Assembly (NCBI GenBank): GCA_035294465.1
Contig: DATGKW010000144.1
Coordinates: 1-35,158 of the forward strand
Source: Paraktedonobacter sp035294465
Lineage (GTDB): Bacteria > Chloroflexota > Ktedonobacteria > Ktedonobacterales > Ktedonobacteraceae
Direction: 5' to 3'
DNA length: 35,158 nucleotides
Shown here: one piece after another, positions 33,509-35,158 of the stretch
How the letters are laid out: each line of letters opens with the position of its first letter
How positions within the stretch are numbered: the first letter of the stretch is position 1
Notes under the pieces: model-generated
What the model was told of the DNA's origin: nothing
Database searches by the model: none
What the model saw: the letters and a program-made list of their open reading frames with translations, nothing else
Position numbers and translations under genes: made by a program

Positions 33509-34033
33509 ATGATACTTAGCGACAGAGACATCAGAAAATTGCTCAGTGACGGGCTTCTGACAGTGGACCCGTTAGAGGATTCTCAAATTGGCCCAACGAG
33601 TATCGATCTCCATCTAGGGAATCTCCTTGTTACCTATGATGCATGTTCGATTGAACTGGGGAAATCGTTTCCAGAATCAAGAGAGATAAGAATTGATTCT
33701 GCTAATGGATATGCCCTTAAACCCTTTGAATTTATCTTAGGGTGTACTCTGGAGCATATACACATGCCTAATGGATATCAGGGGTTTATAGAAACAAAAG
33801 GAAATATTGCACGTTCAGGCATTCAGGTGCATAATGGAGATGGACATGTAGATCCAGGAACAAATCATATTCTCACTCTTGAAATTACAAACTTCAACTC
33901 AATTCCGGTGATCTTATATCCAGGCGTACTCATTTGTCAGCTTTTCATTCACACCCTGAGCAGTGATTGCAAACATGAATACTGTGGAAAATATTTTGGC
34001 CAAACAAAGCCTACCGTCTATAAACCAGATTAA
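33509..34033 (+). CDS. dCTP-deaminase-like protein with altered active-site loop
   Basis: The 174-residue protein opens like Dcd (MILSDRDIRKLL) and follows the fold of trimeric dCTP deaminases and dUTPases: QIGPTSIDLHLGN, KPFEFILGCTLE, HVDPGTNHILTLEITN, PVILYPGVLICQLF. Aligned without gaps to E. coli Dcd, the catalytic Glu138 is Glu125 and Arg115 is Arg102. The GKSS loop reads T96-K-G-N, so Ser111 is replaced by Gly98. It may still bind a deoxynucleotide and deaminate it, or have become a sensor. In Dcd-based phage defence such enzymes drain dCTP. GGAGG stands before ATG 33509; the frame is open upstream to 33347 but that part lacks family features. It is followed by a terminator region. Confidence 0.87.
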   Translation: MILSDRDIRKLLSDGLLTVDPLEDSQIGPTSIDLHLGNLLVTYDACSIELGKSFPESREIRIDSANGYALKPFEFILGCTLEHIHMPNGYQGFIETKGNIARSGIQVHNGDGHVDPGTNHILTLEITNFNSIPVILYPGVLICQLFIHTLSSDCKHEYCGKYFGQTKPTVYKPD

Positions 34034-34267
34034 CACTTCTCTCTATAGAATAGGGATAAGAATAGATGAATAGGGATATATTCTATATCACAGAAGAACT
34101 GCATACTCCAGCGGCACCCGGGGATCCTCGTGCTACTGTAGCGCTTGCCCGCCTGTACATAAGAAGATATGCCACCTGCTCCAACAAACTCAGGCAGGGT
34201 TGTAGCAGCGGCAGGGCGCATCCGATCATGCTCGCCTTTTGTTAACGCCTATGGAATAGCACCCTAC

Positions 34268-34316
34268 AAAGAGAGGTGAAGCAAGCTGGCCGGGCCAGCT
34301 TGCTTCACCTCTCTTT
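34268..34316. terminator. Perfect 24-base-pair terminator hairpin
   Basis: The sequence from AAAGAGAGGTGAAGC (34268) to its complement ending CTCTCTTT (34316) is a perfect inverted repeat with arms of 24 bases around a single central G at 34292. It lies eight bases beyond the methyltransferase stop on the minus strand and also downstream of the dCTP-deaminase-like gene on the plus strand, so it can end both convergent transcripts. The 34034-34267 stretch before it shows no gene I can support. Confidence 0.85.
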
Positions 34317-34324
34317 ATGGAAGT

Positions 34325-35107
34325 TTACCGTTTCTGTGCGACAATGAAAAAGTAGTGACCACGTACCTCGACAAAGCCATCCCGTTGTATCTGCTGATGC
34401 ACCTTCTGCAAAACTGGCCAGTATTTCTCTACCGAGAAATCGCTGATCTGCCAGGGAATGGCTTTCAGATAATAGACGATGGCGCCCACATCAGAGAATC
34501 GCGTGACAGGCCATGCCTCAGTCTGCTCAAGAATCTCGAACCCAGCATCTTCCAGTTCATTCACGGCATACGACAAATGCCACTCTGGACGAATATGGCA
34601 GATCGATGCTCCGAGCAGCTGGTGAAGATCCTCGTAATGATCCCCGCCGTCGACCTGTTGAGTGAGAAACAGGCCACCCGGCTTGAGTATGCGCAGTACT
34701 TCTCGCGGCAGATACGCTTCATGGCGATCAATCACGAGCTCGAAACGCTCATGTTCGAGAGGAAGCAGAAGATCCTCAGCGATTTCGTAAACGCGGACAC
34801 CCAGCGGCTCCAGGCGTTTGCGCGCAATCAGAACATTGGGTGCATATCCCTCCGTAGCGCAGGTATCGGCGGGCAAGGGTTCGAGCAAGGCCAGAAACTC
34901 GCCGCCGCCGGTGCCCAGATCAAGCAATGAGCGCGTCTGCGGCAAGCGAGCCTCGATTGCAGCCCGATAATCCCAGGTCAAGGCACTCCAATCCTCGACC
35001 CAGCGACCATCGAGATACGAAAAATCCCACCCTGAGAATGGATGCTCATACTCGGCCTGGAGATAGTGAAACAATGGATTGTAGTCCTGTTCGGAGTCGA
35101 CAGACAT
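34325..35107 (-). CDS. Class I SAM-dependent methyltransferase
   Basis: The 260-residue protein has a Rossmann-fold methyltransferase core. Motif I is LLDLGTGGGEFL (61-72), the acidic residue after strand 2 is Glu86 in CATEGYAPN, motif IV is RFELVIDRHEAY (121-132), and the post-motif is REVLRILKPGGLFLTQQ. The C-terminal third (about 175-255) is family-specific. The substrate is not evident; the sequence looks like the UbiE/Methyltransf_11 group that acts on small molecules. I start it at ATG 35107 because GAGGAGG lies eight bases upstream; a TTG at 35125 would lie within that ribosome-site region. It is convergent to the dCTP-deaminase-like gene. Its promoter is near or past the window edge. 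Confidence 0.9.
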   Translation of the reverse strand: MSVDSEQDYNPLFHYLQAEYEHPFSGWDFSYLDGRWVEDWSALTWDYRAAIEARLPQTRSLLDLGTGGGEFLALLEPLPADTCATEGYAPNVLIARKRLEPLGVRVYEIAEDLLLPLEHERFELVIDRHEAYLPREVLRILKPGGLFLTQQVDGGDHYEDLHQLLGASICHIRPEWHLSYAVNELEDAGFEILEQTEAWPVTRFSDVGAIVYYLKAIPWQISDFSVEKYWPVLQKVHQQIQRDGFVEVRGHYFFIVAQKR

Positions 35108-35158
35108 AGAAAAAAACCTCCTCAAATTTCATTCTTTCAAACAACCAGAAAGCCAAAC

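Noticed and set aside
33509..34033. Annotation as dUTPase
   Set aside because: The N-terminus ILSDRDI and the order of motifs follow dCTP deaminase, and the C-terminal dUTPase P-loop-like motif is absent.
34030..34221. 63-codon minus-strand frame between the dCTP-deaminase-like and methyltransferase genes
   Set aside because: No ribosome site, no recognisable family, and it lies downstream of the methyltransferase terminator.

Overview
The window carries about 25 genes. It looks like a chromosomal segment of a high-GC, morphologically complex bacterium, most likely Chloroflexota of the Ktedonobacteria type. That placement is an inference from gene content (Tat-type sugar-binding lipoprotein, SWIM protein, FtsX giants, and caspase and CHAT-STAND proteins side by side). 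No rRNA or other taxonomic marker is present. I saw no tRNA, rRNA, CRISPR array, transposase or integrase.

Layout. (1) 1-2414, minus strand: housekeeping or accessory genes. These are an unrecognised protein cut by the window edge, a 71-residue DnaJ-type zinc-finger protein, a luciferase-like flavin oxidoreductase and a small GlsB/YeaQ-like membrane protein. (2) 2612-7033, minus strand: a two-gene glycosidase operon, GH31 (alpha-xylosidase/alpha-glucosidase type) followed by GH42 beta-galactosidase. (3) 7465-11996, plus strand: a divergent LacI-family repressor followed by three consecutive sugar-ABC ATPases. (4) 12123-28417, plus strand: a small ORF, a sugar-binding lipoprotein, two permeases and a YesL-like membrane protein. 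These run on without a clear break into a degenerate GroEL-like chaperonin, an Asp-box beta-propeller, an FAD-dependent halogenase-like enzyme and two paralogous FtsX-type permeases of about 1000 residues. (5) 28690-34033, plus strand, visibly lower GC: a caspase-like protease, a THEP1-like NTPase and a CHAT-STAND-TPR protein as one unit, then a SWIM zinc-finger protein and a dCTP-deaminase-like protein. (6) 34325-35107, minus strand: a SAM methyltransferase.

How the parts fit. LacI/CebR-type palindromes (TGGGAGCGATCCCA and relatives) lie in the divergent region between the glycosidases and lacI, and again just downstream of a strong promoter in front of the binding-protein gene. A single repressor therefore probably controls glycoside import and cytoplasmic hydrolysis. 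The GH31/GH42 pair would fit an oligosaccharide carrying alpha-xylose and beta-galactose, such as xyloglucan fragments.

Two stretches deserve attention as possible undescribed systems. One is the translationally coupled run YesL-like / dead chaperonin / propeller / halogenase-like / FtsX / FtsX attached to the sugar operon. The other is the caspase / THEP1 / CHAT-STAND-TPR unit with a dCTP-deaminase-like neighbour, which looks like a programmed-cell-death or anti-phage module.
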